A stretch of DNA of 64,000 nucleotides from Echria macrotheca (Eukaryota; Ascomycota; Sordariomycetes; Sordariales; Schizotheciaceae), in NCBI GenBank assembly GCA_030411725.1, contig MU839828.1:3926346-3990345 (forward strand). The letters are read 5' to 3'. Of the stretch, positions 11,347 through 22,506 are shown one piece after another. Made by a program: the position numbers and the translations under genes. Under the pieces are notes generated by a model. That model was not told where the DNA came from and did not search any database. It saw only the letters and a program-made list of their open reading frames with translations. Every line of letters begins with the position of its first letter. The first letter of the stretch is position 1.

Positions 11347-12471
11347 ATGTCATCTGAATATTCGTGGAGGCCTTTGTGCCCAGACTGGGTTATCAACACC
11401 ACCGGTAATGTCAAGGAAGTTAGGAGTACCCGTTGCAACCCCAGTAATCTAACAGGTTCTCACAGTGTCGCGAGAGACCGCAAATGGTTCACCGACTACC
11501 GCCCAATCAAGAGTTTCCTGGACCCTTCGGGGGGGTTGAAAGCGTCGAAAGGCCTCGGGGTGATTGGAATCGGAACAGTCAATCTCCCAGTCAAGCGGTC
11601 TCCCAAGCTATCCGGACCCGACGCTCACGGCAAACTCCGCCTTGAGAACGTGTTGCACGTCCCGACGTCGGCCTGTAATATCGTTAGCAGATTACCAAAA
11701 GGCCATGTCCTTCATTTGGGGGTTATGTCCAACGGAGCAGCTGGCAGTATCATGGACGAGGATGGCAAGCAAGTGGCATATCTCATTTCCCACCCAACCA
11801 CCGAGCTGTGGCACATCAGAATCAGCGGTCCACCTGTTGGGCCTACCGTCGGAAATTCAACGTTAGAATGGGGGGAAATCGTTGAATGCTCCGCACACTG
11901 GTCTTTCTCAGAGCGCGAAAAATGGGCACCAAGCCAGAATGCAACCGAAAGCAAGAGCCACGATGCTACGGGGCGGAAGTACAAAACTTGGACCGATGAA
12001 GAAATGGCGTATATCCAGAAAATTTTCGGCAGCGAGTTCGACTTTTTGCGCCAATTCCACCTGAAAGTGTACCACCAAAAAGATAGGGATGAAGGGAGAC
12101 GGCTCATACGAAACATGATGGCGCGAGACGAGAAGGGCAACGAAGAAGGCGACGCGAACAAAGAAGCTGGACCTGCTGCCGATGGTCCCCTGACAGATGA
12201 AGAGAGAGCGTATATGAAGAAAAAATGGGGCGGCGAGTACAATTTTCTGCGCATACACGGTTGGAGTATTTACAAGGAGGAGGACAGAGAGGAAGGGAGA
12301 AATCTCATCCGAACCTATATCAAAAACGATAAAGGCGACAAGTCTAGTTCCGAGAGCGATACCGCCCTGCATCCCAGTTCTTCCAACAAGACAGACGTCA
12401 AACGTCAGCGTGGTGATGCGGATATTACGGGTGACGTTCGTCAGAGCAAGCGCGCTAAGACAACCGGATGA
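11347..12471 (+). CDS. Copia-type (TNT 1-94) beta-barrel protein with two acidic/aromatic modules
   Basis: 374 aa if read unspliced. A probable 51-nt in-frame intron (11405-11455; GTAATG...CTAACAG) interrupts the first domain, and removing it gives the better family match 'WVINTTGSHSVARDRKWF' and a 357-aa product. Residues about 12-115 (unspliced) resemble the retrotransposon TNT 1-94-like beta-barrel next to Copia proteases (WVI...DRKWF...GIGTVNLPVKRSP...LRLENVLHVP). No integrase or reverse transcriptase follows, so this looks like a host gene derived from Copia. Two copies of one module follow at about 216-257 and 283-325 (TDEE-AY-KK-G-E-FLR-...-DREEGR-LIR), offset by 67 residues. The C-terminal clusters 'KRQR' and 'KRAK' form a probable bipartite nuclear signal. 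Its role is unknown. Confidence 0.8.
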   Translation: MSSEYSWRPLCPDWVINTTGNVKEVRSTRCNPSNLTGSHSVARDRKWFTDYRPIKSFLDPSGGLKASKGLGVIGIGTVNLPVKRSPKLSGPDAHGKLRLENVLHVPTSACNIVSRLPKGHVLHLGVMSNGAAGSIMDEDGKQVAYLISHPTTELWHIRISGPPVGPTVGNSTLEWGEIVECSAHWSFSEREKWAPSQNATESKSHDATGRKYKTWTDEEMAYIQKIFGSEFDFLRQFHLKVYHQKDRDEGRRLIRNMMARDEKGNEEGDANKEAGPAADGPLTDEERAYMKKKWGGEYNFLRIHGWSIYKEEDREEGRNLIRTYIKNDKGDKSSSESDTALHPSSSNKTDVKRQRGDADITGDVRQSKRAKTTG

Positions 12472-13219
12472 TGAGAATATTCTGGGACTCGTTTTGGGCG
12501 AGACCGCATTCCGTAAGCCTTCATGTTTGCTCAAGTCCGCCGCATAAATTTGGATAGCTGCTCACATTTCTACCTTGGGTTGGACAGCACATATGGATGC
12601 GGCCTCGGCGGCTCGAGAGGCACCGAGGTAATGTAGACGTGAAGTTATGGGTGACAGGTCAATGAAGGTCTAGACGTCCGGCACCCCGAGAACATGGCTG
12701 GATATATGGAGTAGTTGGCGCAACATCTAGAGACCCAGAATTTGTCGTGTATAAGCGGCGAAGCGGGGCTACAGTGGGGAGATGTAGGCTGTGCAAGGGA
12801 AGGATGTCCTTTTTCTTGCACACCACAGAATTTGACATTGTTCGGGGTTTTTTTTTTTTTTTTTTTGGTTTAAAATTGTGTTTTTCTCCGACAGGTACAG
12901 GTGAGGAAAAACACAAGAGAAATAGAGGCCATCGGCGTAGAACAGACGGGACTGCAAAGACGGCCGGCGCCAAATGCCGGGACCTCCAGACGTCTGACCC
13001 CTCACGTTTTTTTTTTTCTTATTTTGGTAAATCGATAATTAGTAACCCGTGATTCGGGTCTCAAACCACATGGGTAACCCGCCAATGGATATAGTAGCTT
13101 AGCCTATAGACGCGCACCTAAACCAGATTGGCGCGTGGTTATCGCCGACGTTGTGCGGCTGAGGCGAATCGAACAAGCTGCCGACCCCATATCTTTGACG
13201 GACCTCGTCGTGAGAATTC
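12472..13219. other. Intergenic, homopolymer tracts
   Basis: No gene seen. It contains a pure T tract (about 18 nt) at 12848-12866 and another at about 13008-13018. Confidence 0.6.
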
Positions 13220-16142
13220 TTGCTGTACTCGATTCCAAAACGCACCCGACGTAAAAAGTCAACGATGCGACTATCACATGATCATCTCGGCTTCGCGCCT
13301 CCCTGTCCAAGCATCATACCCCATGCCGATGACGCAGCTTCCAGCGTCATCCACCACTATTTTGGATGCCTGGTGGAAGGCCATAAAAAGCGATACTACG
13401 ACTCGCTCGATCCCAGCCAGCAACTCGCGATCCGACAGGAATGTCGTCGTATTTTCATCCTGAGCAGGCGGACGGATGACGCGGTGAATCAATGGTCTCT
13501 GTTAAAGAACCTCGAGTGTATCTGTGGCAGGTGTGAGGAATCAGAAGTAGCCGAGGAGCCGTTGCCCCACGGCCATGATGGGCAGCTGGAAAATGAGGTT
13601 ATGGCTCATCTTGTGCAGCTCCGGCATTCCAATGGAAAAGCAACCATCTCTCCATCCTCAGATTTCGTATGTGAGCAGAGCATTCCCATCGCCAAGCTGC
13701 TGAAGTCGGACGGTGGGAACCCGTTCCGGTCTAACGAACTCGGCCATGGCGCTGGCGTCCGGTGGCTACATATTCCCTATAACAATATTTCAGTACGTTA
13801 TTACCCTCTGTTTGATGGCCTTCAATGAGGTTCATCTTATGCTAACACGGATTCAGTGGGCAGAGGTTAGTCATAGGAAGCCTCATCGACAGAGACTTTA
13901 CCATTTGCTAATGTAGGTACGGTAGCAAATTCTCAGGAGTTGTTCTGTGAACCATCAGAACAACTGGGAAAACACTTTGGAGCAATCGAAACAGCACCGG
14001 GGTCCTTCGGGACTATGGCACATGCGAGCGTCTTACAATTCCATGTCCCAAAACTCGTCGTCGATTGCACTCTATGTAAGTGCGCATTTCGTTTCAGTTT
14101 TTTGCACCGATATAGTGCCTATTTGACACCGCCTAGATGCCCTATCTGAGCTGGGAATATGAGCAACAGTATCTCGATATGAGCAAGTGGACCTCTGAAA
14201 TACAAAAGCAACGCAGACCACTCCTCAGCACACACCTGGCCAGTTCAATGCCCAAACAAGCCTTGGAGGTTCAAGCCGATTCCGGCCAGGCAACAGAGTG
14301 GCCATCAAAGGCTGAGAATGAGGTACAACCGTACTCAACGGTACTATCGATGCAGATGCTCGGTCGTACAACTGCCTCGGACCTTGGGGGGGTTTTAGAG
14401 AGATGGAGACTTGGCCGTATGAAATCGGACCTTGCCAACCTGCTTTCGGCTGCCGCAGAAAAGACGCTCAAGATGGCTCTTTACTATGACAAACTAGTCA
14501 TACAGAAGCACCTTGGTCCGGGAGCTTCCCAGATCGAACTGCGGCGCTCCTTACACCAAGCCTCCTACTGGTCTGTCGAGTCGAGATTCCACGACCGCAA
14601 ACAGGTCGTCCGGCAAGCCACCGCGCCCGTCATGGAATACGAAAACAAACCTGGGGGTGGCCTCATGTGGCGCTGGGTGTCTGGTACGCCTCATACCAGC
14701 TTGTTGATGGTAGACAATCTCTGGATGTGGATCGTGGACTCTCGCACCATTGTCACCTGCTTCCCTGATCATTATGGGGCGAGGGCTACGCAGAATTCTA
14801 CTCTACACGGTAACATAGTAAGGAGGCTACGCAGGCCTGAAAATGAGAAGGTTGCGGACGTGCGGGAGCTCGCTCTAGTCATCATGGACGAGTGCACCGG
14901 AACCTTCTTCCGGCACGCAACCTCTGCACCTGCACAGCTTCCAGTTCTCGACGTCTTTGCACGAAAGATCAGCGACATCGTAAGCCGTCCCTGGCGATAG
15001 GCAGTTTTATCTATATGAGAGAAAGCTAACGCATTACATGCCTAAGACACGTCGATGTCACCTGTTAGCTGAGCAAGTCGAGACGTTCACTAGAATGCTC
15101 TCGATGCTTTTCCAGACGGGCAATATCGCGAAAGCCAATTCCATGTTTCCTCAAATGGGGGCCGAGATTAAAATGCAAAAGGAGATGAAGGGCGTTCTCG
15201 GCGAGCTCACAATGATGCGGCTCATCCTCGAGCAGCAAGAACAAGTCGTCAGACAGTTCAAAAATGAAACTCCCAGCGGAAGGCCTAGCTCCGGAAGCAG
15301 CGCATACGACCATCTATGTAGGATAGAGTGCCACGCAGCGATACTCGACAACCTCATCAAGTCAGCTCAGACCACGCAAAACGAGGTAGGTTGAGATTTT
15401 GTTTCGTGCTTTGCAACAAGCTCAGCTGACAGGCATGATAGCTCGACGACTTGAAGAATACCGTGTCCCTTCTTCAGCAAGAAGCCAATGTCATCCAGTC
15501 GTTCGAATCGGCTAGACAAGGAGAGTCGGCAGCTAAGCAAGGCAAGGTAGTGGTGCTCTTTACCATTGTAACCGTCATTTTGTACGCTCTGTCCCTCCTC
15601 CAACACCAATGCGCCTCAATCTCTCAGTCTACCTACGGTACGCTGGTCGGTCTAACAGAATTTTTAGTTCACCCCTATCCTTCATGTCGAGCATCTTCAG
15701 CATGAACTCGATCGAAATGTCCGAGTCCCCCTTGTCTCTCAGCTCCGAGGTGAAATACATTAGTTGCGTCTCCCCTTCCCTTCCGAAACTATATGAGATT
15801 ATTATGGACCTCACGCTAATAGTATCGTTCGGGGAGGAAACAGTTCTCGTCTCGGGTGTGATAATCTTCATCTTTCTCATCTTCGCATACAGCGCAACCC
15901 TCCGGAAGATTGTGGGCGCCGCCTTCCGCATTCCCTGTCGTTGGGTTATCGGTCATGTTGACCCGTTGCGGCGAGATTACCTCGTCCGGCGGCCGATCAA
16001 GGACAGAATTGAAGAGTTTGAGACCTGGCAGCAGGAGAAGCTTAATATCCGTAGCCGCCACGGAAGTATGAGGTATTTGAAGATGAAGGAACTCCAGAGG
16101 GTTGTCGCCGAGAGGAAGAAGGTCGCTATGCAGATGCCGTAG
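13220..16142 (+). CDS. Fungal CorA-like Mg2+ transporter-type membrane protein
   Basis: Seven exons (13220-13792, 13857-13865, 13926-14075, 14137-14979, 15047-15385, 15442-15581, 15668-16142) join in frame to 842 aa. Introns are 56-86 nt. Exon 2 is only 9 nt (Trp-Ala-Glu) but is needed to read 'RWLHIPYNNIS-WAE-QILRS', the expected family motif. Further family signatures are 'HMRAS', 'ALYMPYLSWE', 'LLMVDNLWMWIVDSRTIVT', 'CFP', 'ALVIMDECTG' and a coiled-coil-prone stretch before the membrane. The C terminus has two helices, about 673-695 ending in 'FSPLSFMSSIFSMN' (Ser-Met-Asn where CorA has Gly-Met-Asn) and about 746-762. Fungal members of this architecture are not shown to move Mg2+, so transport is inference. 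A later Met (13265) is a possible alternative start. Confidence 0.85.
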
Positions 16143-16425
16143 GCATCCTAGCTGATTCCGGGGGTTTTCTGTAGGCTCGAGCGATGACAAGGGCGACACT
16201 TGCGGGACACTGGCAGCGACTGCATGGATCAGCAAAAGCGTGCGTTTGAGGCCAAGCTGAAGGTTGAGTAATGTGGTATGGTCGAGACAAGGTTGTGCCT
16301 GCTTGAGCCATGACTCCTCAGCTACCTACTCGTGCAATTCCTTTCAAACGTCCTATTTAGCCTACTTGTTCCACATTCATTCGGTGATGATTCTGCGAAC
16401 ATTGGCTAACCTCCTCACCCTTCCT

Positions 16426-17329
16426 TTACACCTCTTCCTCAAGCCCATCCAGAGCCACGATATCCTCTTCATCGAGCTCAAAGCCGAACACATCCGCGTT
16501 TTGCTCAATCCTTTCAGGCGTCTTGCTCTTGGGCAGGACCACCCAGCCCTTCTGCAAGCCGTATCGAATAAGGACTTGCGCTGGCGTCTTCGAATGTTTT
16601 GCAGCGATCCTCCCCAACACCGTGTGTTCCAGCTTGTCCTTCTCCCCAGTAACCAGGGGCGAGTACGCCTGCACCACAATCCCATGGTCCTCACAATACT
16701 TGACAACCTCTCTCTGCTGGCTCCAAGGATGAAGCTTCGCGTTTATCACCGATCAGCAACCGTCTGCCCCTACTCTTCTCCGTACCTAGGTATGAACAAC
16801 TCACCTCAATCTGATTCACATGCGGCGGCCAAACCTTCGCATACGCCCGCATCTCCTCAAGATGTTCCACGTCGTAGTTGCTCACCCCAATCAGCCTCGC
16901 TTTCCCCTCGGCATACAACTTCTCCAACGCACCCCAAAGCTCCCTCCGGGCATCCGCACCGCCGCGCGGCGTGTGGATCAGAAACAGTTCCACGTACCCA
17001 TTATCCCCATCACCGCTGATGCGTCGTACGCTGTCCAGTGCAAGCTGGTATGTTTTCTCAGGCGAACCGCCGCATACTCCCTGTTTAGTGGTGATGAAGA
17101 TCTCGCCGCGCGGGATCGAGCCCGCTATCTCGTGGAGCAACGCGCCGACTTGAGCCTCGTTGCGGTAGAGCTGGGCTGAATCGAGGTGTCGGTAGCCCGC
17201 GGCCAGCGCGGCGCGGGCGGGGGCGAGACAAGCTTCGCCAGGGAGTTGCCAGAGGCCGAAACCAAGGAGGGGGATGGGGACTTTGGTGTCTTTGGGGCTT
17301 GTGGTGGAGGAAAGGGATAGGGGGGCCAT
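16426..17329 (-). CDS. Aldo-keto reductase
   Basis: Two exons (17329-16805, 16734-16426), with a 70-nt intron (16735-16804), give 275 aa, a normal AKR length. The start 'MAPLSLSS' gives a clean N terminus, although the frame is open further up. The fold is evident in 'LGFGLWQLP', the catalytic tetrad Asp50, Tyr55, Lys82 (TTKQG) and His119 (LIHTP), 'IGVSNYDVEHL', 'VNQIELHPW' at the splice junction, 'GIVVQAYSPL' and the NADPH-binding 'VVLPKSKTPERI'. It should reduce aldehydes or ketones with NADPH in the cytosol; the substrate is unknown. It lies 637 bp downstream of the P450 on the same strand, which allows, but does not show, a shared pathway. Confidence 0.93.
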
Positions 17330-17965
17330 TTCGTTGACGTAAAACGTACTGGTGACTGTTAAGGGTGGAGACTGGGGAGATGAAAACGGAGGCTGGTGGT
17401 AGTCAGTTCCTAGATTTCCAAGTACGAGATTCGAAATCACTCCGCAACCTGCTTGTATTACCCTCGTTGCCTTTTGCGGGGTAATTAGTAATGGGTTTGT
17501 CTGCCTGGCAGCAAAACGGAAACGGGTTGGGGTACTGCGGGGATGCGGTCTGGGTCCACGATGTCTGGTTGAAGCTGTAATATTGGGTATGTAAACGGGC
17601 AACCAGGCGACACCAGAGTGCTAACTGGTACAGATGAGGCCTACGAGATTGTGATATCTCACTCGCATTGTTGGATCAGCATCCTGATTTGCAGGTTCTG
17701 TGCTAGACTTCATCCTGTCCTTCCCGCTCTCGCCTTTTCCCCCGCTGACAAGATCTCACCACCCCTAACCTTTAACAGCGGTGAAGGTACCCACCTATAA
17801 AGGATTCCCAAGGTTGCCCCCTAATACATACTATTCCCAAACCTTAGATGCTTGGGCCATGACGTTCAGCTGATTGCCGATCATGAAGTTGGTACCTCCT
17901 TACCGGAATGTAGTATCTCGCTGTCAGCATACCTACCCAAAGGATCCTTCTTCTCAGAGGCTAGA
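17330..17965. other. Intergenic, AKR promoter region
   Basis: Separates the AKR start from the P450 stop, both on the minus strand. The frame upstream of the AKR ATG stays open to 17602 but shows no family resemblance. Nothing else is seen. Confidence 0.5.
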
Positions 17966-19565
17966 TCACTCGTTTGCCACCTTCGTAACATGAACCGGCC
18001 AGCTATGAGGGAGCGTATTGAAATAGGCCTCGTAACTCCATTCCTGGTGCGGATCGACCTGGCGTATATCGTAGTCACGGACGATGCTTGCGGCCATCTT
18101 GGAGAGCTCAATCTTGGCGAGGTTGATCCCAGGACAAGCCGCATAGCCTAAGCCGAAAGGCATGTAATAATGCTCCAGTTCGGCGCTGGCCTTCTCGTCC
18201 AGCCATCGGTCCGGGTTGAAGTCGTTGGCATCCGGTCCCCAGATACTCTTGTCCCGCATCATGGAGCTAAAGTGTAACGATCGAGGTTAGACCATGCCGC
18301 TTTGGCTTTCTATCCCTGAAAACCGGTAAGGAGAGGACTTACTAAGGATGAATCGCCAATGTCGTCCCCTCAGGAAACACCCTGTCTCCCACCCTCGTTC
18401 CACCTTCCGGCGCCACCCTAGGCAACCCAGTCCCAAGCGGTCCAAATAATCTCAAGGACTCCTTGATGCAAGCCTGCAAATACGGCAAGGTCTGCGCATC
18501 CGCAAATGACACCACCCTATCCTTGCACCGCCCATACTCCCTCTGCGAGCTCCGCACCTCCTCCCGACACCTCTCCCACGCCGAGGCGTGCCTGATCGTG
18601 TAATACACAAAGCTCTGCAGACCCGTCGACATGGCGTCTGTCCCCGCCGTAACCCCCAATGTGGTCTGCGCTTGCACGTCGCGCAGCGTGATCTTCCCCT
18701 GTGCATGCGCTTGGAACCACTGCGTGAGCACGTCGCTAGGCCCCGTAGAGGGCTTCTCTTCCTCCGAACCCCAGCGAGCCTGCCGCTCGGAAATAGCATT
18801 CATAGCTGTTACGAAGATGAGCCGGAAGGGAAGCACCCCCGTCCACGTGACGAACGGGTTGGCGACGAGCTTGTTCAACCAAGGGAAATACCCTGCGCAG
18901 GTGCCGATGCCGACGATACCGTGCGAACGAGCCAGAGTGTCGTCGATATCGGTGCCGGACGAGAGGAAGCCGAAGGGCTTGGAGAAGAGGACTTCGCCGG
19001 TGATATCGGCGGCAGCGAAGGTGAAGAACTTGTCGAGGTCCATGGGGTGCTTGGTGTCAGCGAAGCGGTCTAGCCAGTCAAGTAGCTGGCCGAAGAGGGC
19101 GTCGATGCGGGCCTCGGAGCGAAGCAGGTTCGTGGTTGAGTAGCCGTGCAGGAGGTGGCGGGAGCGGGCAACTTTGGCTTTGGGGTCCGTGATGGAGAGG
19201 GTGGTTTGGAAGCGGTAGTCGGGGAGGGCGCCGGCGCGGTACCAGTTGTCTTTGTGCAGGGCGGTAAGCAACAGCTTGCGAGGGGCGTCACGGTGGCACA
19301 CGCTGATTTCGTTGGGAGCGATGCGCACAAACGGGCCATGCTGCTGGTGTAGACCGTATATCACGTTGAGAGAATCGCCTTGGAGGAGCGTGCGGATTTG
19401 CCAGAAGCGGGTGATGGATGCGAAGAACGGCCCGGGGATGTCGCTGAGAGGTGAGAGGTAGCGGCGTTTAATGGCTACTGCGAGGACGGCGGTAATCAAG
19501 AGGGTGATGATGGAGCGGAGGTCCGCGTAGGCCATACACAGCTCTAGTGGGGAGTTCGCCATCAT
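17966..19565 (-). CDS. Cytochrome P450 monooxygenase, microsomal
   Basis: Two exons (19565-18343, 18266-17966), with a 76-nt intron (18267-18342), give 507 aa, the usual fungal P450 length. An N-terminal membrane anchor (about 17-33, 'RSIITLLITAVLAVAI') is followed by the Pro hinge 'LSDIPGPFF'. Then come the I-helix oxygen-binding motif AGTDA (307-311), ExxR as ESLR (369-372), the PERF-like 'FNPDRW' (424-429) and the haem loop FGLGYAACPG with Cys452. All catalytic features are intact. The overall sequence resembles the pisatin-demethylase/benzoate-hydroxylase-like group of ascomycete P450s, but the substrate cannot be assigned. A second Met follows immediately (19562). Its neighbour downstream is the AKR. 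Confidence 0.94.
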
Positions 19566-20318
19566 CGAGGTGTGAAATGTTTACCTTGTATTGAAAAGTC
19601 GATGGGAGGAAAGAGACCGAGATATGGTGAAGATAGTTTTGATGATCGTCGTTCTGACGTGTCTGCTATTTCACGTTTCAGCTTGTCACTCGACAAATAC
19701 CCCGCCAATTCCTCGGAACCGAGCAATGGCGATGCGTATGGGTACCTATCCTGTGCTACGATGCGCACTCGTTCCGAAAGGGCACACCGGGTACGACGTA
19801 GCATGCATGTTGATTGGCTGTGATGCGGTCAAGACATCCCCCACAGCATACATCTATGTCAGCTAGAGTGTCATTGAGTTGCCAGGTTCTACTTGTTCAT
19901 CCCTGACCAAATCCCGAAGAGCCGCAACGGAAGATCGGGGGTGAAGACAACGCCCTTGTTCGTAACGTGAAACTCCGCGAAGTCGTCATGGAAAGGTTTG
20001 GAACACCCACCCAACTGGCATTGACCTGTCATGAAATGTAGTCCGTTGCGACCGTCAGTCTAGCCACCATCTCCCGTAGCGTCCGAACCGACGGAGTCGC
20101 ATCAGGAGCCGGGCGGAGGTTGGTACAACACCCACGGGCCGAAAGAAGCTGATTACTTGATGCAAGCTTGATACACCTCCACACTGGATCACGAGAGTGC
20201 GATAGCAATCAACGATGTGTATGGACATTGTTCGGGCCCACGTAGAGCCTTGTGTGCGTTTTCAGGAATTGACGGCTCACAGCGACCCAGCGTTCTGTAA
20301 GGGACAGACTCTCAATAT
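19566..20318. other. Intergenic, P450 promoter side
   Basis: No gene seen. It lies between the P450 start and the stop of the next minus-strand gene. There is one inverted CCAAT (ATTGG) near 19812, too weak to call a site. Confidence 0.5.
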
Positions 20319-21810
20319 TTAAACGCTGGGTGCCGGAGCTACTGCGGCCGACATCTCAATGTTCTCTGCCACCACCACCTCTCCATGAAACGATTCGCGA
20401 TAAGCCGTAACGGAATCCCAAATACTTGCCACCCCTGCGCATATTCCCACCACCAGGGCAAACACCTGATCCAGCTCGCTAAACGCAATCATGTTGGACG
20501 GCCCGAAGACACACTGCCTCCCATATGTCGTGAGATACGCAAATGGGACTACCAAAGTGGTGAGAAAAAAATCCATCATGTATGCCAGTACGACAAAGAA
20601 GGGATACAAGATGAGGAAGAAAACTGCCCCAAGTGCGACGATGCCAGGGATCCATAGCGACAGATGGGTGTTCGGTTCAATTTTGAGGAAGAAGCCACAA
20701 GCAAGGACTGCACAGACAAAACCAATGAAACCCATGAAGAAGACCGGCGCATCGTTATCGCCACAGCCTACACCCGGAATCATGTCCGATTTTGCCGCTA
20801 GATCGCTCATCCCGATATTTGTTATACGGCAGCCGCCGGGCCAGTTTTGCATCATCGGGGAGGCCTGGCAATACAGAGGTTTCGTGATGGCGAGACACCA
20901 TATCATGGTTGCCCAGATCAATAATGTCCTCACCACATGTCGAATTGGCCCTGATGGGTTCGGGGCGTAACCGAGTGCGACGAGTGGACCAATGGTCACT
21001 GGTAGTGCTGAAACCAAGAAGTGATTGATGACGATAAGTGCTGATCGAAGGGTGAGAATGTCCGGTACAGCCGTATCCCCGTCGGAAGCCGGGACGAAGG
21101 ACGGGTTGCTGTATCCAAAGACCTGGTAAAAGTCCACCCGGCGCCATCGAAGCTTGATATCCCCGGCGGCCACGCAGGGTAGCGCCAAGGCAACTATCAG
21201 CTCTGCATCGCGCCTCAAATACCATATCCATTGGCGTAAGAGCTCCCAGACACCGGATACCGAGGATGCATTCCGCGCTCTGCGCCTCCCCGACGACGGA
21301 CGTATGCCTGAAAATGCCGCCGCCACCATGGCGATGGCCCACGCAATAAGCGTACCACCGCCATACAGGCCGGAGATGGGCGAGACTTCCGCCGGGGTTA
21401 CTGCGGACAGTATTAGCATGGTTAGATAACAACGTAGGTATTGAAGAGTCCGTACCGAAATCCTTGTATTGATACTGGGGCGGGAAATGGTCGCCAGCAA
21501 CAGTTGAAGGGACGCTGATAGTGAAATTTGGCGAGAGGGGCTGCCCGGCTGATGCACACTCTCTCATGAAAATCTCCGCTGTATATTGCGCCTTTCCAGG
21601 GTCGCTTTGGCAGCTCTGCCAAACACAGTCCCACACCTGTAGGTGCGAGACACCCTCTGGCTTCGTGTCTGGGCAGCATCCCCCATCGCTTCGAGAGCAT
21701 CTCTCGTACCAGTACCCGGTCTGCTTATCGAGAATACAGGGCTTCGCACATCCCGGAACATCTTGCCAGTTGTATTTCGCCGGGTTTTCCGACGGGATGT
21801 AAGTGTCCAT
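20319..21810 (-). CDS. Polytopic membrane protein with N-terminal Cys-rich ectodomain
   Basis: Two exons (21810-21456, 21400-20319), with a 55-nt intron (21401-21455), give 478 aa from the ATG at 21810. The same frame is open back to about 21860, where a CTAATCGACTCAG acceptor-like sequence suggests an extra 5' exon, so the true N terminus is uncertain. The first about 110 residues carry eight or more Cys (for example 'VPGCAKPCI', 'GGCCPDT', 'VWDCVWQSC', 'MRECASAG'). This is a spacing reminiscent of, but not identical to, CFEM domains. About seven hydrophobic segments follow ('LIAWAIAMVAAAF', 'IVALALPCVA', 'LLIWATMIWCLAI', 'FMGFIGFVCAVLACGFF', 'IVALGAVFFLILYPFFVVL', 'FALVVGICAGVASI'). A receptor-like or channel-like role is possible but unproven. 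I do not recognise the family. Confidence 0.75.
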
Positions 21811-22506
21811 GTAAGTCCGGACCAGGTGGAAGAGGTACACAGGGTGTGATACAAGCAGCTGAGTCGATTAGTATGGGAAAAAGCTTTCGTGAAGAGGAAT
21901 GGCGGTGTCGAAGGTTTGTTGTCTGTCGACGATCAGGCTCGCTCGTGATAAGGCCTCAAGGCTCGAGCTGATGCCTTGGCGGTTGTGGCTGTGCCCCTGC
22001 ATCCTACATAGAACTAACGTTATTCAGGACATTCTCTTGGCTACGGGCCTGAATTGATCAGATGAACGACAAGCCTGACCGACAAAACACATCTGCTCTG
22101 TACCTAAGCGTGCTAAGGTAGGGTCCAATGGAATCTAGCCACTGCGCGTACTGAGTTCACCCAGTGTCCGTGAGACTTTCTGGGAGTTTCAGTTGCAACA
22201 TTAGACGTCCGAGCAACTTGATTGGTGCGGATTCATCCGGTAGTCTGCCTGTTACGTCGGTGGGCGGTTACAACTTTGGGGGGGTTCAAGTTTATTCCCA
22301 GCGGGAAACCCAATTAGGTGTGCCGGGACGACTTCCGAAGTTCCGGGCGCCACCACAATTCTTGCCCTCCAAACAACGCTGAGAATGAACGCAAACCAAG
22401 GTCGAAGCCCGCCGAACCACCTTCCCGACGCGTGGCACTAAACACGGTTCTGACCCATAACCAGGGCTGAGGGTGCTTGATCAGACAAACGCTTAGCTTT
22501 CCTGCC
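21811..22506. other. Divergent intergenic region
   Basis: Lies between the membrane-protein gene (minus) and the biotin synthase gene (plus), so it would hold both promoters. A possible 5' exon of the minus-strand gene may lie at 21860-22000. No other gene is seen. Confidence 0.5.
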
